Part shown: piece after piece, positions 26,252 through 35,398 of the stretch
How positions within the stretch are numbered: position 1 is the stretch's first letter
How the letters are laid out: the number at the start of each line of letters is the position of its first letter
NCBI RefSeq assembly: GCF_023715745.1
Contig: NZ_JAMBOV010000007.1
Span: 1 to 64,000, forward strand
DNA: 64,000 bases
Direction: 5' to 3'
Source: Microbacterium oleivorans
GTDB taxonomy: Bacteria; Actinomycetota; Actinomycetes; Actinomycetales; Microbacteriaceae
Notes under the pieces: model-generated
What the model was told of the DNA's origin: nothing
What the model saw: the letters and a program-made list of their open reading frames with translations, nothing else
Databases searched by the model: none
Made by a program: the position numbers and the translations under genes

Positions 26252-27333
26252 ACACGTCACCGTCCTTCGGCCAGAGCGTCTGGCTCGTCACCGAGCGCGA
26301 GATCGGCTCGAAGCTGCGCTCGAAGTCGTTCATCATCTCCACCGTCGTCATGTTCGTCATCGTGCTCGCCGCCGTCCTGTGGGCGGGCTTCACTGCGCAG
26401 AGCGACAACCGCACCCCGATCGCGGTGACCGCCGACACCGCGTCCGTCATCGCCGATCCCGACGCCTTCGATGTGACGGATGCCGCGACCGCCGACGAGG
26501 CGCGCGACCTCGTCCGCGACGGCACGGTCGACGCGGCCGTCGTCCCCGGTGGCGCCGAGCCGCTCGGGTACACGGTCGTCTTCGACGAGCAGGTGTCGAA
26601 CAGCCTGCTGCAGCAGCTCAGCATCGCGCCCGAGGTCGAGATCCTGGAGCCGGCGGGCACCGACGGCTTCCTTCGCTACATCATCGCCATCGCCTTCGGC
26701 GGTGTGTTCTTCGCCGCGGCCCTCACCTTCGGGACGACGATCGCCACGAGCGTCGTCGAGGAGAAGCAGACCCGCGTGGTCGAGCTGCTGATCTCGGCGA
26801 TCCCGACCCGCGCTCTCCTGGCGGGGAAGGTGCTCGGCAACACCGTGCTCGCGATGGGGCAGATCGTCGGGATCGCCGCGGTCGCGATCATCGGACTCAC
26901 GGTGACGGGTCAGGACTTCCTGATCGCGGGGCTCGGCGGCCCGATCGCGTGGTTCGCGGTGTTCTTCCTGTTCGGCTTCGTGCTGCTGGCCGCACTGTTC
27001 GCGGCGGCAGGGGCGATGGTCTCGCGGCAGGAGGACATCGGCCCCTCGATCACACCGCTGACCTACATCGTGATGGCGCCGTACTTCCTCGTGATCTTCT
27101 TCAACGACAACCCCGTCGTGCTGACGATCATGTCGTATGTGCCGTTCTCGGCCCCGGTCGGGATGCCGGTGCGCATCTTCGTCGGCGAGGCGCAGTGGTG
27201 GGAGCCGCTGCTGGCGCTCGTGGTGATGCTCGCCGCGTGCGTCGGGGCGATCCTGGTGGGCGCGAAGATCTACGAGAACTCGCTCCTGCGCATGGGGGCG
27301 CGCGTCAAGCTGCGCGAGGCCCTGTCGCGCTGA
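26248..27333 (+). CDS. ABC-2 exporter permease (NatB-like)
   Basis: The 361-aa membrane protein has one N-terminal helix (after REIGSKLRSKSFIIST), an extracytoplasmic domain of about 120 residues and five or six C-terminal helices. VEEKQTRVVELLISAIPTRALLAGK is the cytoplasmic coupling segment of the NatB/YhaP family. The GTG at 26248 overlaps the ATPase stop. The operon ends at a hairpin 14 bp downstream. Confidence 0.88.
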   Translation: MNTSPSFGQSVWLVTEREIGSKLRSKSFIISTVVMFVIVLAAVLWAGFTAQSDNRTPIAVTADTASVIADPDAFDVTDAATADEARDLVRDGTVDAAVVPGGAEPLGYTVVFDEQVSNSLLQQLSIAPEVEILEPAGTDGFLRYIIAIAFGGVFFAAALTFGTTIATSVVEEKQTRVVELLISAIPTRALLAGKVLGNTVLAMGQIVGIAAVAIIGLTVTGQDFLIAGLGGPIAWFAVFFLFGFVLLAALFAAAGAMVSRQEDIGPSITPLTYIVMAPYFLVIFFNDNPVVLTIMSYVPFSAPVGMPVRIFVGEAQWWEPLLALVVMLAACVGAILVGAKIYENSLLRMGARVKLREALSR

Positions 27334-27346
27334 GCCGCGGCATCCG

Positions 27347-27386
27347 CTGAACCGCTCCGTCCGCTATACGCGGCGGGGCGGTTCAG
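27347..27386. terminator. Bidirectional terminator overlapping the kinase stop codon
   Basis: A long imperfect stem (CTGAACCGC at 27347 pairing with GCGGTTCAG ending at 27386) has a TATAC loop, between the converging permease and kinase genes. Its right arm includes the kinase stop codon. Confidence 0.75.
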
Positions 27387-28801
27387 TTCCTTCCGGAGTT
27401 CCCCTTGCCCGGCTTGTCGGGCTTGCCCGGCTTCTCGGGCTTGTCCTGCTTACCGGGTCCCTTGTCATCCGCGGGCGTGTCGTCCGCGGGCGTGTCGTCC
27501 GTGACCGGGTCGTCGACGGTCGTGACCGTAGGGGTGGGGGTCGGTGCCGGCTCGGTCGGACTCACCTGAACGGTGCTCGCCGGCGTCGGTTCGGTCTGTG
27601 CGGGATCGGTCGTGCCCGACTGCTGCCCGCCGACGAGCGACGCGGCCCAGATGCTGGCACCGGCGATGAGCGCGACCGCGGCGACCGCCAGCCCGATGAC
27701 GAACGGACGCCGCAACCGTCGAGGACGCTCTTCCTGGGCGGATGCCGGCGCCGCCGAGGCGAAGGCGACCGTCGCCGCGGTCGGATAGCGGCGCGTCGGG
27801 GCGTCACCGTCCGCGCGGGCGGCCGCGGGCTCGAGCAGTGTCGGGGCGTCGTCCTCCACCGGTGTGTCGGCTCGCGTCACCTCCGGGTCGCCGGCGGCGA
27901 TGATCGGGATGCCCGCGGCCACCGCCGCACGCACCGGCGGGAGCGGCGGGGCGCCGTCGACCGGGGCGGTGCGCAGTCGCTCGGCCGCCTCGACGACCTC
28001 CAGCGCGGTCGGCCGTTCCTGCGGCGTCGTGGCGGTCATCCGCGACAGGAGGGACGTCCATCCCGGGCCGAGCGCGTCGGGGATGGCGGGCGGCGTCGTC
28101 AGGCGCGCGAGCGCCGCGCCCACCCCGTCGGTATGCGGGTAGGCGCGCTCGCCGGTCAGCGCTTCGAGCAGCACGAGTCCGAGTGCGTAGATGTCGGCCG
28201 GAGGCGCCGGGTCGCCGCCCTGGACCTGCTCGGGCGCGAGGTACGCGGCCGTGCCGATGATCGTGCCGGGCGTCGTCAGCCGAGCGCTGTCGAGGAGCAG
28301 CGCGATGCCGAAGTCGGCGAGCTTGGCCCGCGACCGCCCGCCGGGCAGGTGCGGCGGGGCGAGCAGCACGTTCGAGGGCTTCATGTCGCGGTGCACGACG
28401 CCCGAGGCGTGGACGATGTGAAGAGCCTCGGCCAGTTCCGCAGCGAGCGCGGCGACCTCGGCCGGGGGCATCGGCCCCTCGGCGATGCGGGCGCTCAGCG
28501 TCGGCCCGTCGACGAACTCCATCACGAGGTACTCGGGCGAGCCGGTCAGGTGGGCGTCGAAGAGCGTGACGAGGGAGGGGTGGTTCAGCGAGGCGAGCAG
28601 CGTCACTTCGCTCCGCGCCCGCTCGGGCATGCCCGCGGCTCCTTCGACGCCGGGTCGCAGCACCTTGACGGCGACGGTGCGTCCGAGTGCGGTGTCATCG
28701 GCGCGGAAGACGCGCGCCATGCCGCCCTGACCGACCTGCGCGGTCAGTCGGTATCGCTCCGCCAGCGTGTCGCCGACGAGCGGCTCGGGTGCGTCCGTCA
28801 T
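27383..28801 (-). CDS. PknB-like Ser/Thr protein kinase, single-pass membrane
   Basis: The 472-aa protein has a Hanks kinase domain (about residues 15-275): GQGGMARVF loop, AVKVL lysine, VVHRDMKPSNVLL catalytic loop, ADFGIALLL and APE in YLAPEQVQG. One membrane helix follows near residues 385-410 (PFVIGLAVAAVALIAG). The short exterior tail is Thr/Pro-rich and ends in repeats of Lys-Pro-Gly/Asp. PASTA domains are absent, so the signal differs from cell-wall-sensing PknB. The ATG at 28801 has GGAGGAG upstream. Confidence 0.88.
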   Translation of the reverse strand: MTDAPEPLVGDTLAERYRLTAQVGQGGMARVFRADDTALGRTVAVKVLRPGVEGAAGMPERARSEVTLLASLNHPSLVTLFDAHLTGSPEYLVMEFVDGPTLSARIAEGPMPPAEVAALAAELAEALHIVHASGVVHRDMKPSNVLLAPPHLPGGRSRAKLADFGIALLLDSARLTTPGTIIGTAAYLAPEQVQGGDPAPPADIYALGLVLLEALTGERAYPHTDGVGAALARLTTPPAIPDALGPGWTSLLSRMTATTPQERPTALEVVEAAERLRTAPVDGAPPLPPVRAAVAAGIPIIAAGDPEVTRADTPVEDDAPTLLEPAAARADGDAPTRRYPTAATVAFASAAPASAQEERPRRLRRPFVIGLAVAAVALIAGASIWAASLVGGQQSGTTDPAQTEPTPASTVQVSPTEPAPTPTPTVTTVDDPVTDDTPADDTPADDKGPGKQDKPEKPGKPDKPGKGNSGRN

Positions 28802-28885
28802 CGTCTCCTCCTCCGCCCGGGTCGGCGGCGTCGTCCACGACGTTACCCCGGGCACCCACTCGGTGCAGGGCACTTGACGAGGTGA

Positions 28886-30685
28886 CTAGGTCCGGTGCGC
28901 GGCTCGTCCGACGTGCCCGGCGAGCGCGTCGGCGGCACCGACGAGGGCGAGATGCGAGAGCGCCTGAGGGGTGTTGCCGATGTGACGCCCGGTGGCGGGG
29001 TCGTACTCCTCCGAGAGCAGGCCGACGTCGTTGGCGACAGCGCACAGCCGGTCCATGAGACGCGTTGCGTCGTCGAGGCGCCCGGTCGCCGCGTACTGCT
29101 CGACGAGCCAGAACGAGCACGCGAGGAAGGGGTGCTCGTCGCCCGGCAGCCCGTCGGTGCCGGCGTCGGTCCGGTAGCGCATGACGAAGCCGTCGCGGAG
29201 CAGGTCGCGCTCGATCCGGGCGACGGTCGCGAGCATGCGCGGGTCGTCGGCCGCGCAGAACCCGACGAGCGGCAGGAGCAGCAGGGAGGCGTCGACCTCG
29301 TCGGTGGTGTCGTGCTGCGTGAAGTGGCCGCCCGCGGCATCCACTCCGGTGCTGTCGATCTCGGCGCGGACGCGGTCGCGCAGCCGTGCCCAGGTGTCCG
29401 CGTCGCCGTCGAGGCCCTGCTCGCGGACCGCCCGGACGCCGCGATCGAGCGCAGCCCACACCATGGCCCGCGAATGGGTGAAGTGGTGCAGGTCGCCGCG
29501 CATCTCCCAGATGCCGTGATCGGGACGGTCGACCCACTCCACCACCTGCGCGAGCAGCGCCCGCTGCAGCGACCAGGACGACGGCGTCTCGGCGACGCCC
29601 GCCAGGCGCGCCGCCTCGAGAGCGACGAGCACCTCGCCGATCACGTCGCCCTGATACTGGTCCACCGCGCCGTTGCCGATGCGGACGGGGGCGGAGCCGT
29701 CGTACCCGGGCAGGCTCATCAGCTCGCGTTCGGGCAGGTCGCGCTCGCCACCGAGGCCGTACATGATCTGCACGTCGGCGGGGTCCCCGGCGACCGCGCG
29801 CAGCAGCCATCCGCGCCAGCGTTCGGCCGCGCGGGTGTACCCGTGGGCCAGATAGGCCTCGAGTGTGAGTGCGGCGTCGCGAAGCCACACGAAGCGGTAG
29901 TCCCAGTTGCGCGACCCGCCGGGGTCCTCGGGGAGCGAGGTCGTCGCGGCCGCGACGATCCCGCCGGTGTCGGGATGCGTGAGGGCGCGCAGCACGAGCA
30001 TCGAGCGCATCACGTGCTCCGCCCACCGGCCGTGCCCCTCGACCCCAGACGCCCAGTCGGTCCACCAGCCGCGCGTGCGTGCCAGCACGGCATCGACGTC
30101 CCGTGCGACCGGATGGGGGTGGTACGACCGGTCCCACGCGAGCACCGAGTCGACCGTCGCACCCGCCGCGACCGTGAACACTCCCCGGTGCGTCGTCCCG
30201 TCGGGGCGCAGTCGCGGCCCGCGGACGACGACGGCGTCGGGGCCGGCGATCGCAAGGAGCACCGACGCGGCGTCGTCGTCACCGATCTGACGCACCCACG
30301 GCAGGGCCCGCGCGTAGTCGAAGCGCAGGCGCAGCTCACTCTCGAAGCCGACCGAGCCCTCGACCCCGACGACCCGGCGCACCACGGCGTCCTCGTCCAT
30401 GGGCATGAACTCGATCATCTCGGCGACGCCGGTCGACGTCTTCCACGTGGTGACGAGCACGAACGTGTCGCCGTCGTACCGCCGCGTCGCGGTCGCGTCG
30501 GGGTCCGTGGGTCGAACGCTCCACCGGCCGTGATCCTCGTCACCGAGCAGCGCACCGAAGATCGATGCCGCGTCGTACCGAGGCAGGCAGAGCCAGTCGA
30601 TGCTCCCGGCATCCGACACCAGCGCCGCCGTCCGACAGTTGCTGAGCAGGGCATAGGACTCGATCGGGGCAGGCATCGTCGTCAT
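28886..30685 (-). CDS. Glycoside hydrolase family 15 protein (trehalase/glucoamylase-like)
   Basis: The 599-aa protein has the N-terminal beta-domain start PIESYALLSNCRTAALVSDAG and SIDWLCLPRYD, typical of actinobacterial GH15. The (alpha/alpha)6 barrel includes GGSRNWDYRFVWLRDAALT and the late catalytic-base segment SEEYDPATGRHIGNTPQALSHLAL. Mycobacterial relatives hydrolyse trehalose; others cleave alpha-1,4/1,6-glucans. No signal peptide is seen, so it is cytosolic. The start is uncertain: 30685 and 30676 both fit, while the open frame continues to 30988 across the zwf start. Confidence 0.85.
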   Translation of the reverse strand: MTTMPAPIESYALLSNCRTAALVSDAGSIDWLCLPRYDAASIFGALLGDEDHGRWSVRPTDPDATATRRYDGDTFVLVTTWKTSTGVAEMIEFMPMDEDAVVRRVVGVEGSVGFESELRLRFDYARALPWVRQIGDDDAASVLLAIAGPDAVVVRGPRLRPDGTTHRGVFTVAAGATVDSVLAWDRSYHPHPVARDVDAVLARTRGWWTDWASGVEGHGRWAEHVMRSMLVLRALTHPDTGGIVAAATTSLPEDPGGSRNWDYRFVWLRDAALTLEAYLAHGYTRAAERWRGWLLRAVAGDPADVQIMYGLGGERDLPERELMSLPGYDGSAPVRIGNGAVDQYQGDVIGEVLVALEAARLAGVAETPSSWSLQRALLAQVVEWVDRPDHGIWEMRGDLHHFTHSRAMVWAALDRGVRAVREQGLDGDADTWARLRDRVRAEIDSTGVDAAGGHFTQHDTTDEVDASLLLLPLVGFCAADDPRMLATVARIERDLLRDGFVMRYRTDAGTDGLPGDEHPFLACSFWLVEQYAATGRLDDATRLMDRLCAVANDVGLLSEEYDPATGRHIGNTPQALSHLALVGAADALAGHVGRAAHRT

Positions 30686-30764
30686 TGTGGCCCCGCCGTC
30701 GGGCTGGGGCAAGAGATAGCTCCCGCCTCGGATCGGCATACATCCTCGGGCTAGGGTGACGCGC

Positions 30765-32129
30765 ATGACGGCGGACACGACCCTGCTCATCCTCGGCGCC
30801 TCGGGCGACCTGACCTCGCGCCTGCTCCTGCCGGCGCTCGGGCAGCTGCTCGCGCGCGAGCCCGACCGCAGCGTCCGCCTCGCGGGTGCGGGCGTCGAGG
30901 AGTGGACCGACGACGCGTGGCGCGAGACCGTCCGGAAGGCGTTCGCGACGACCGATTCCGAGTCCGCGTTCGACCGCCTCTCCGACACGACCTACACGCA
31001 GGCGGACATCACCGACACCGCGCAGCTGCAGGAGCTGCTGGATGCGGCCGAGGGTCGCCCCGCACTGTATTTCGCCGTCCCTCCCGCCGTCGCCGCGAAG
31101 GCGTGCGAGGCACTGCGGTCGGTCACGATCCCCGAGGGCACGATCCTCGCGCTCGAGAAGCCGTTCGGGTCGGATGCCGCGAGCGCCGAACGACTCAACG
31201 CGACCCTCGCCGACCTCGTCCCCGAGGGACAGGTGTTCCGCGTCGACCACTTCCTCGGCCGGTCGACCGTCCTCAACCTGCTCGGCGTGCGTTTCGCGAA
31301 CCGCCTCATCGAACCGGCGTGGTCGGCCGATCACATCGCCTCGATCCTCGTGCAGTTCGACGAGCCGCTGGGGCTCGAGGGCCGCGCCGGCTACTACGAC
31401 AAAGCGGGGGCGCTCACCGACATGATCCAGAGCCACCTGCTCCAGGTGATGGCGTTCGTGACGATGGAGCCTCCGGCATCCCTCGACGAACGCGATCTCC
31501 GCGACGCGACCGGCGCCGCTCTGCGTGCGACGGCGGTGTGGGGAGACGACCCGGTCGCCTCATCGCGACGGGCGCGATACACCGCGGGCTCGGTCGACGG
31601 TCGCGAGTTCCCGTCCTACGTCGATGAGCCCGGAGTCGACCCGGCGCGCGAGACCGAGACGCTCGCCGAGATGACGGTCGAGGTGCGCAACGCGCGGTGG
31701 CAGGGAGTACCGATCACGTTGCGCTCGGGCAAGGCCCTGGGGCACGCCGAGGCGAAGGTCGAGGTGCGCTTCCATCCGGTGCGCCACCTCCCCCGCGGGT
31801 TCACCGGCGACCCCGGACCCACGGTGCTCTGCTTCTCGCTCGGCCCCGACTCGATCTCGCTCGAGCTCAACGTCAACGGCGAAGCGGACCCCCTCGAGCT
31901 CGAGCGCGCGACGCTCGAAGCCCACCTCGGCGCGGGAGCGCTGAAGGCGTATGCCGAGGTGCTCTCGGGCATCCTCGACGGCGACGCGATGCTCTCGGTG
32001 CGCGGCGACGCGGCCGTCGACTGCTGGCACATCGTGCAGCCCGTGATCGACGCGTGGCGGGACGGCCGCGTACCGCTCGACGACTACGCGGCCGGCACGG
32101 CCGGGCCGCCGGACTGGCCGACCTCCTGA
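30765..32129 (+). CDS. zwf: Glucose-6-phosphate dehydrogenase
   Basis: The 454-aa enzyme makes 6-phosphogluconolactone and NADPH. Visible are the nucleotide motif GASGDLTSRLLLPAL, EKPFGSDAASAERLN and the active-site RVDHFLGRSTVLNLL (canonical RIDHYLGKE). The Lys-Glu of that motif are replaced by Arg-Ser, and the protein is shorter than the usual about 500 aa. It is probably the actinobacterial side-branch G6PDH-like form, and a main zwf next to opcA would lie elsewhere. The ATG at 30765 has TAGGGT 8 nt upstream. Confidence 0.82.
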   Translation: MTADTTLLILGASGDLTSRLLLPALGQLLAREPDRSVRLAGAGVEEWTDDAWRETVRKAFATTDSESAFDRLSDTTYTQADITDTAQLQELLDAAEGRPALYFAVPPAVAAKACEALRSVTIPEGTILALEKPFGSDAASAERLNATLADLVPEGQVFRVDHFLGRSTVLNLLGVRFANRLIEPAWSADHIASILVQFDEPLGLEGRAGYYDKAGALTDMIQSHLLQVMAFVTMEPPASLDERDLRDATGAALRATAVWGDDPVASSRRARYTAGSVDGREFPSYVDEPGVDPARETETLAEMTVEVRNARWQGVPITLRSGKALGHAEAKVEVRFHPVRHLPRGFTGDPGPTVLCFSLGPDSISLELNVNGEADPLELERATLEAHLGAGALKAYAEVLSGILDGDAMLSVRGDAAVDCWHIVQPVIDAWRDGRVPLDDYAAGTAGPPDWPTS

Positions 32130-32172
32130 CGCGGGCGACGCCGACCCGTGCGGGCGGTGATGGAATAGAGGG

Positions 32173-32745
32173 ATGCCGAGCCGCACCGCCACCACCGACG
32201 CCCCCATCCTCGACGTGCTCACCGAGCGCTGGAGCACGCGCATCTTCGACGCGTCCGCGCCGATCGACGAGGAGGCACTGCAGTCCGCCCTCGAGGCCGC
32301 GCGGTGGTCGCCGTCGGCGTCGAACACGCAGCCGTGGCGGTTCATCGTGGCGCGGCGAGGGTCGGCATCCCACACTGCCGTCGTCGACAGCCTCATGGGG
32401 TTCAACCGCTCCTGGGCAGCGGACGCCGCGGCGCTCGTCGTCTTCGTCGCGACCACCGAGCAGGACGGGAAGGCGCTGCGCTGGGCCGCCTACGACGTCG
32501 GTCAGGCCGCCGCGCACTTCACCGTGCAGGCGCACGCCGACGGCCTCGGGACGCACCAGATGGGCGGCTTCCACGCGGACCGCATCGCGGAGTCGTTCGG
32601 GCTCGGCGACGACCAGCGCGCGCTGACCGTCATGGCGGTCGGCCCGTTGGGCGACCCCGACGCGGCATCGGAAGAGCTGCGCGCCCGAGAGGACGCCCCC
32701 CGGGAGCGTCGCCCGATCGCTGAGTCGCTGCTCGTCGACGACTGA
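32173..32745 (+). CDS. Nitroreductase-family FMN oxidoreductase
   Basis: The 190-aa protein has the family FMN-binding segment WSPSASNTQPWRFIVARRG near residue 45, then VGQAAAHFTVQAHADGLGTHQMGGF. Members form homodimers and reduce nitroaromatics, quinones or enones with NAD(P)H. It follows zwf by 43 bp with its own weak -10. A functional link to NADPH from zwf is possible but unproven. Confidence 0.85.
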   Translation: MPSRTATTDAPILDVLTERWSTRIFDASAPIDEEALQSALEAARWSPSASNTQPWRFIVARRGSASHTAVVDSLMGFNRSWAADAAALVVFVATTEQDGKALRWAAYDVGQAAAHFTVQAHADGLGTHQMGGFHADRIAESFGLGDDQRALTVMAVGPLGDPDAASEELRAREDAPRERRPIAESLLVDD

Positions 32746-32797
32746 TTCGGCGCGGCGGACGTCGATTCGGCCCGCATCCCCTCCGTTTGTTGGTTGA

Positions 32798-33490
32798 GTG
32801 ATCCCGATGGACGACGACGAGGCCGCCGAGCTCGCCCGACTGCGCGAGCGCGCCTACGGGCGCACCCCCGACATCGCGGGCGACACTGCCGCGCTGGCGC
32901 GCCTGCGCGAGCTCGAGGAGCGTGCCCTACGGGGCGAGACGATGGAACCGGTCGTCGACGACCCTGCGCTCCCCGTCGAGGATGCGGCCGTCGAGGATTC
33001 CGAGGTGGCGACGGCGCTTCCGGTCGAGCCGCCTCGGCGAGCGCCGCGGTGGGTGCTCCTCGTCGGAGCCACGGTCGCGGCGGTGGTGCTCGTCGCGGCG
33101 ACGGTCGCGATCACGCGGGCGGTTCCCGAGGAGAAGACGCGCTACCCCGGCGCCGAGCGGGTCACGACGCTCGCCGTCATCGACGGCGGAGGCGCGCAGG
33201 CGAACGCCTCGGCCGGGCGCCGGTACGCGGACTTCCGCGGCTACTCGGTGTTCGCCTTCACGGCGACGAGCCCCGACCGGCCGAACGCCGAGTGCATGAG
33301 CGTCGTGAGCCCGCAGGAGTCGGCGGACGAATCCCTGTCCACGTGCGGCGCCGCGCCGTTCCCGGTCACCGTGACCACGGTGGTCAGCGAGCAGAGTCCG
33401 GATGCCGCGCGCACCTCGTACCGCTCCGGCACCGTCCTCAACTTCACCCTCACGAACGCGGGGGTCGAGGTCTGGGTCGCAGAACGCTGA
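32798..33490 (+). CDS. Membrane-anchored hypothetical protein
   Basis: The 230-aa protein has a charged cytoplasmic N-terminus (about 75 residues, Glu/Arg-rich, with DDDEAAELARLRERAYG), one membrane helix (VLLVGATVAAVVLVAATVAIT) and an extracytoplasmic domain with two Cys (ECMSVV, LSTCGAAP) that could form a disulfide. An ATG at 32807 is an equally good start. The family is not recognised. Similar proteins are common in Microbacteriaceae without known function. Confidence 0.7.
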   Translation: MIPMDDDEAAELARLRERAYGRTPDIAGDTAALARLRELEERALRGETMEPVVDDPALPVEDAAVEDSEVATALPVEPPRRAPRWVLLVGATVAAVVLVAATVAITRAVPEEKTRYPGAERVTTLAVIDGGGAQANASAGRRYADFRGYSVFAFTATSPDRPNAECMSVVSPQESADESLSTCGAAPFPVTVTTVVSEQSPDAARTSYRSGTVLNFTLTNAGVEVWVAER

Positions 33491-33587
33491 GCGCGGAGCA
33501 CCCGCCCGCACGCCCGTGCACCGCTCAGACACGACCGGGATGGTCAACCCTCGGCCCCCCGTGTCCGTCCGGCGGTTACGGTGAGGC

Positions 33588-34709
33588 ATGACCACCCGCA
33601 TCCTGTCGATCGGCACCGCCGTGCCCGAGGCCCGTCTGCGACAGGACCAGGTGCGCGATCTGTTCGCCGCTCAGCCCGGCGCCGACCGGTTGACCCGCCG
33701 TCTCATCGGCGCCGCGTTCGACGCGTCGGCGATCGACACCCGCCACACCGTCCTGAGCGACCTGGCAGCCGCCGCGGCCGCGGCCTCCGCACCCGAGGGC
33801 GATGAGCGGATGCCGACGGTCACCGATGCGGGCGCGCTGCTGGCTCCGTCGACCGGCGCGCGCAACGACGCCTACATCCGGCTCGCTCCGCCCCTGTTCG
33901 CCGAGGCCGCGCGCAAGGCGCTCGCTGCGGCATCCGTCGACGCCGCCGAGGTGACGCACGTCATCACCGTCTCGTGCACGGGCATGTTCGCGCCCGGACC
34001 GGACTACCGGCTCGTGCGCGACCTCGACCTCCCCACGACGGTCGCGCGCGCCCACCTCGGGTTCATGGGGTGCGCGGCAGCGGTACCGGCGCTGCGCACC
34101 GCGGCGCAGACGTGCGCGGCGGACCCCGCGGCCGTCGTGCTCGTCGTGTGCGCCGAGCTGTGCTCGTTGCACGTCCGGACACCCGCCGACCACGACGAGA
34201 TCGTCGCCGCCTCCGTCTTCGCCGACGGCGCGGCCGCCGCCGTCGTGAGCGCCGATCCGTCGCGGGCGCGCGGCAGCTCGTTCGAGCTGGACGGCTTCGC
34301 GACCGTGCTGACCGACGACGGCGAGAACGACATGGCCTGGACGATCGGCGACACCGGGTTCGAGATGATCCTGTCGGCGGAGGTGCCGCGCATCATCGGG
34401 CGTGAGATCCGCGCGGCGGTCGAGTCGTTCCTGGGGGACGAGAGCGTCGACACCTGGGCGGTGCACCCCGGTGGGCGGAGCGTGCTCGACCGGGTCGAAG
34501 CAGGGCTCGGGCTGTCGGCCGACGCGCTGACCGTCTCGCGCGACGTGCTGCGCGACTACGGGAACATGTCGAGCGCGACGATCCTCTTCATCCTCGGCTC
34601 CCTCCTCGCGTCGGGTCTCGACGACGGCGACCGCGTGGCGACACTGGCCTTCGGGCCGGGGCTCACGCTGGAAGCGGCGCGGCTGACGTTCCGGCGGGGG
34701 CCGGCATGA
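33588..34709 (+). CDS. Type III polyketide synthase
   Basis: The 373-aa ketosynthase belongs to the chalcone-synthase superfamily. The catalytic Cys is about residue 162 in HLGFMGCAAAVPALR, with His in WAVHPGG and Asn in YGNMSSAT. VSCTGMFAPGPDY corresponds to the family's acyl-tunnel segment. Bacterial members (SrsA, ArsB/C-like) condense a fatty acyl starter with malonyl-CoA into alkylresorcinols or pyrones. It heads a three-gene overlapping operon (4-nt overlap with the methyltransferase). TACGGT 7 nt before the ATG suggests a leaderless mRNA. Confidence 0.9.
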   Translation: MTTRILSIGTAVPEARLRQDQVRDLFAAQPGADRLTRRLIGAAFDASAIDTRHTVLSDLAAAAAAASAPEGDERMPTVTDAGALLAPSTGARNDAYIRLAPPLFAEAARKALAAASVDAAEVTHVITVSCTGMFAPGPDYRLVRDLDLPTTVARAHLGFMGCAAAVPALRTAAQTCAADPAAVVLVVCAELCSLHVRTPADHDEIVAASVFADGAAAAVVSADPSRARGSSFELDGFATVLTDDGENDMAWTIGDTGFEMILSAEVPRIIGREIRAAVESFLGDESVDTWAVHPGGRSVLDRVEAGLGLSADALTVSRDVLRDYGNMSSATILFILGSLLASGLDDGDRVATLAFGPGLTLEAARLTFRRGPA

Positions 34710-35398
34710 CCCTCGCCGTGCGCGACACCGCGTTGCTCGAGCTGATGGACGACCCCGACTGCGACCCCGTCCTGCTCGCCGAGACCCTGCGTCGGTTCGA
34801 CCTCGTGAACCGCGCGATCGGCGGATGGGGCCGGGTGTGGCGACGCGGCATCCGTCCGCGACTGCAGCAACTGGGGCGTCCTGCCCGCGTGCTCGACGTC
34901 GGCAGCGGAGGCGGCGACGTCCTGGCCCGCCTGGCGGGGTGGGCGGAGCGGGACGGGCTCGACGTGCACTGGCTCGGGATCGACCCCGACCCGCGGGCGC
35001 TCGAGGTGGCGCGCCAGCGCGAGAGCGCGCGGGTGTCGTTCGCTGCGACGGATGCCGCGGGTCTCCGCGCGGCCGGAGAGCGGTTCGATCTCGTGCTGTC
35101 GAATCACGTCCTGCACCATCTGACCGACGACGAGCTCGTCGGGTTCGCGGCGGACACGCGCGCGCTCGCCACGGGAACGGTCCTGCACGCCGACATCGAG
35201 CGCAGCGCGATGGCGTATGCGTTGTACGGCATAGGCGTCACGGCGCTCGAGCGCGGCACGTTCTTGCGGACGGACGGTCTGCGCTCGATCCGACGCAGCT
35301 ACCGAGCCGACGAGCTCGCGTCGGCACTGGGCGACCCCTGGCGCGTGGCGTCACCGGCGCCGTTCCGGCTGCTCGCCGTGGCGGACGGCGATGGCTGA
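34706..35398 (+). CDS. Class I SAM-dependent methyltransferase
   Basis: The 230-aa protein has SAM motif I VLDVGSGGGDVLARL near residue 65, acidic loop WLGIDPDPRALEVAR and motif FDLVLSNHVLHHL. It overlaps the PKS gene by 4 nt and the oxygenase gene by 8 nt. By analogy with the Streptomyces srsABC phenolic-lipid operon (PKS, methyltransferase, hydroxylase), it should O- or C-methylate the resorcinol or a derived quinol. Confidence 0.85.
   Translation: MTLAVRDTALLELMDDPDCDPVLLAETLRRFDLVNRAIGGWGRVWRRGIRPRLQQLGRPARVLDVGSGGGDVLARLAGWAERDGLDVHWLGIDPDPRALEVARQRESARVSFAATDAAGLRAAGERFDLVLSNHVLHHLTDDELVGFAADTRALATGTVLHADIERSAMAYALYGIGVTALERGTFLRTDGLRSIRRSYRADELASALGDPWRVASPAPFRLLAVADGDG

Noticed and set aside
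27383..27520. Tandem repeat or CRISPR-like repetition at the end of the Ser/Thr kinase gene
   Set aside because: The repetition encodes the Lys-Pro-Gly/Asp tail in frame; units are too short and have no spacers.
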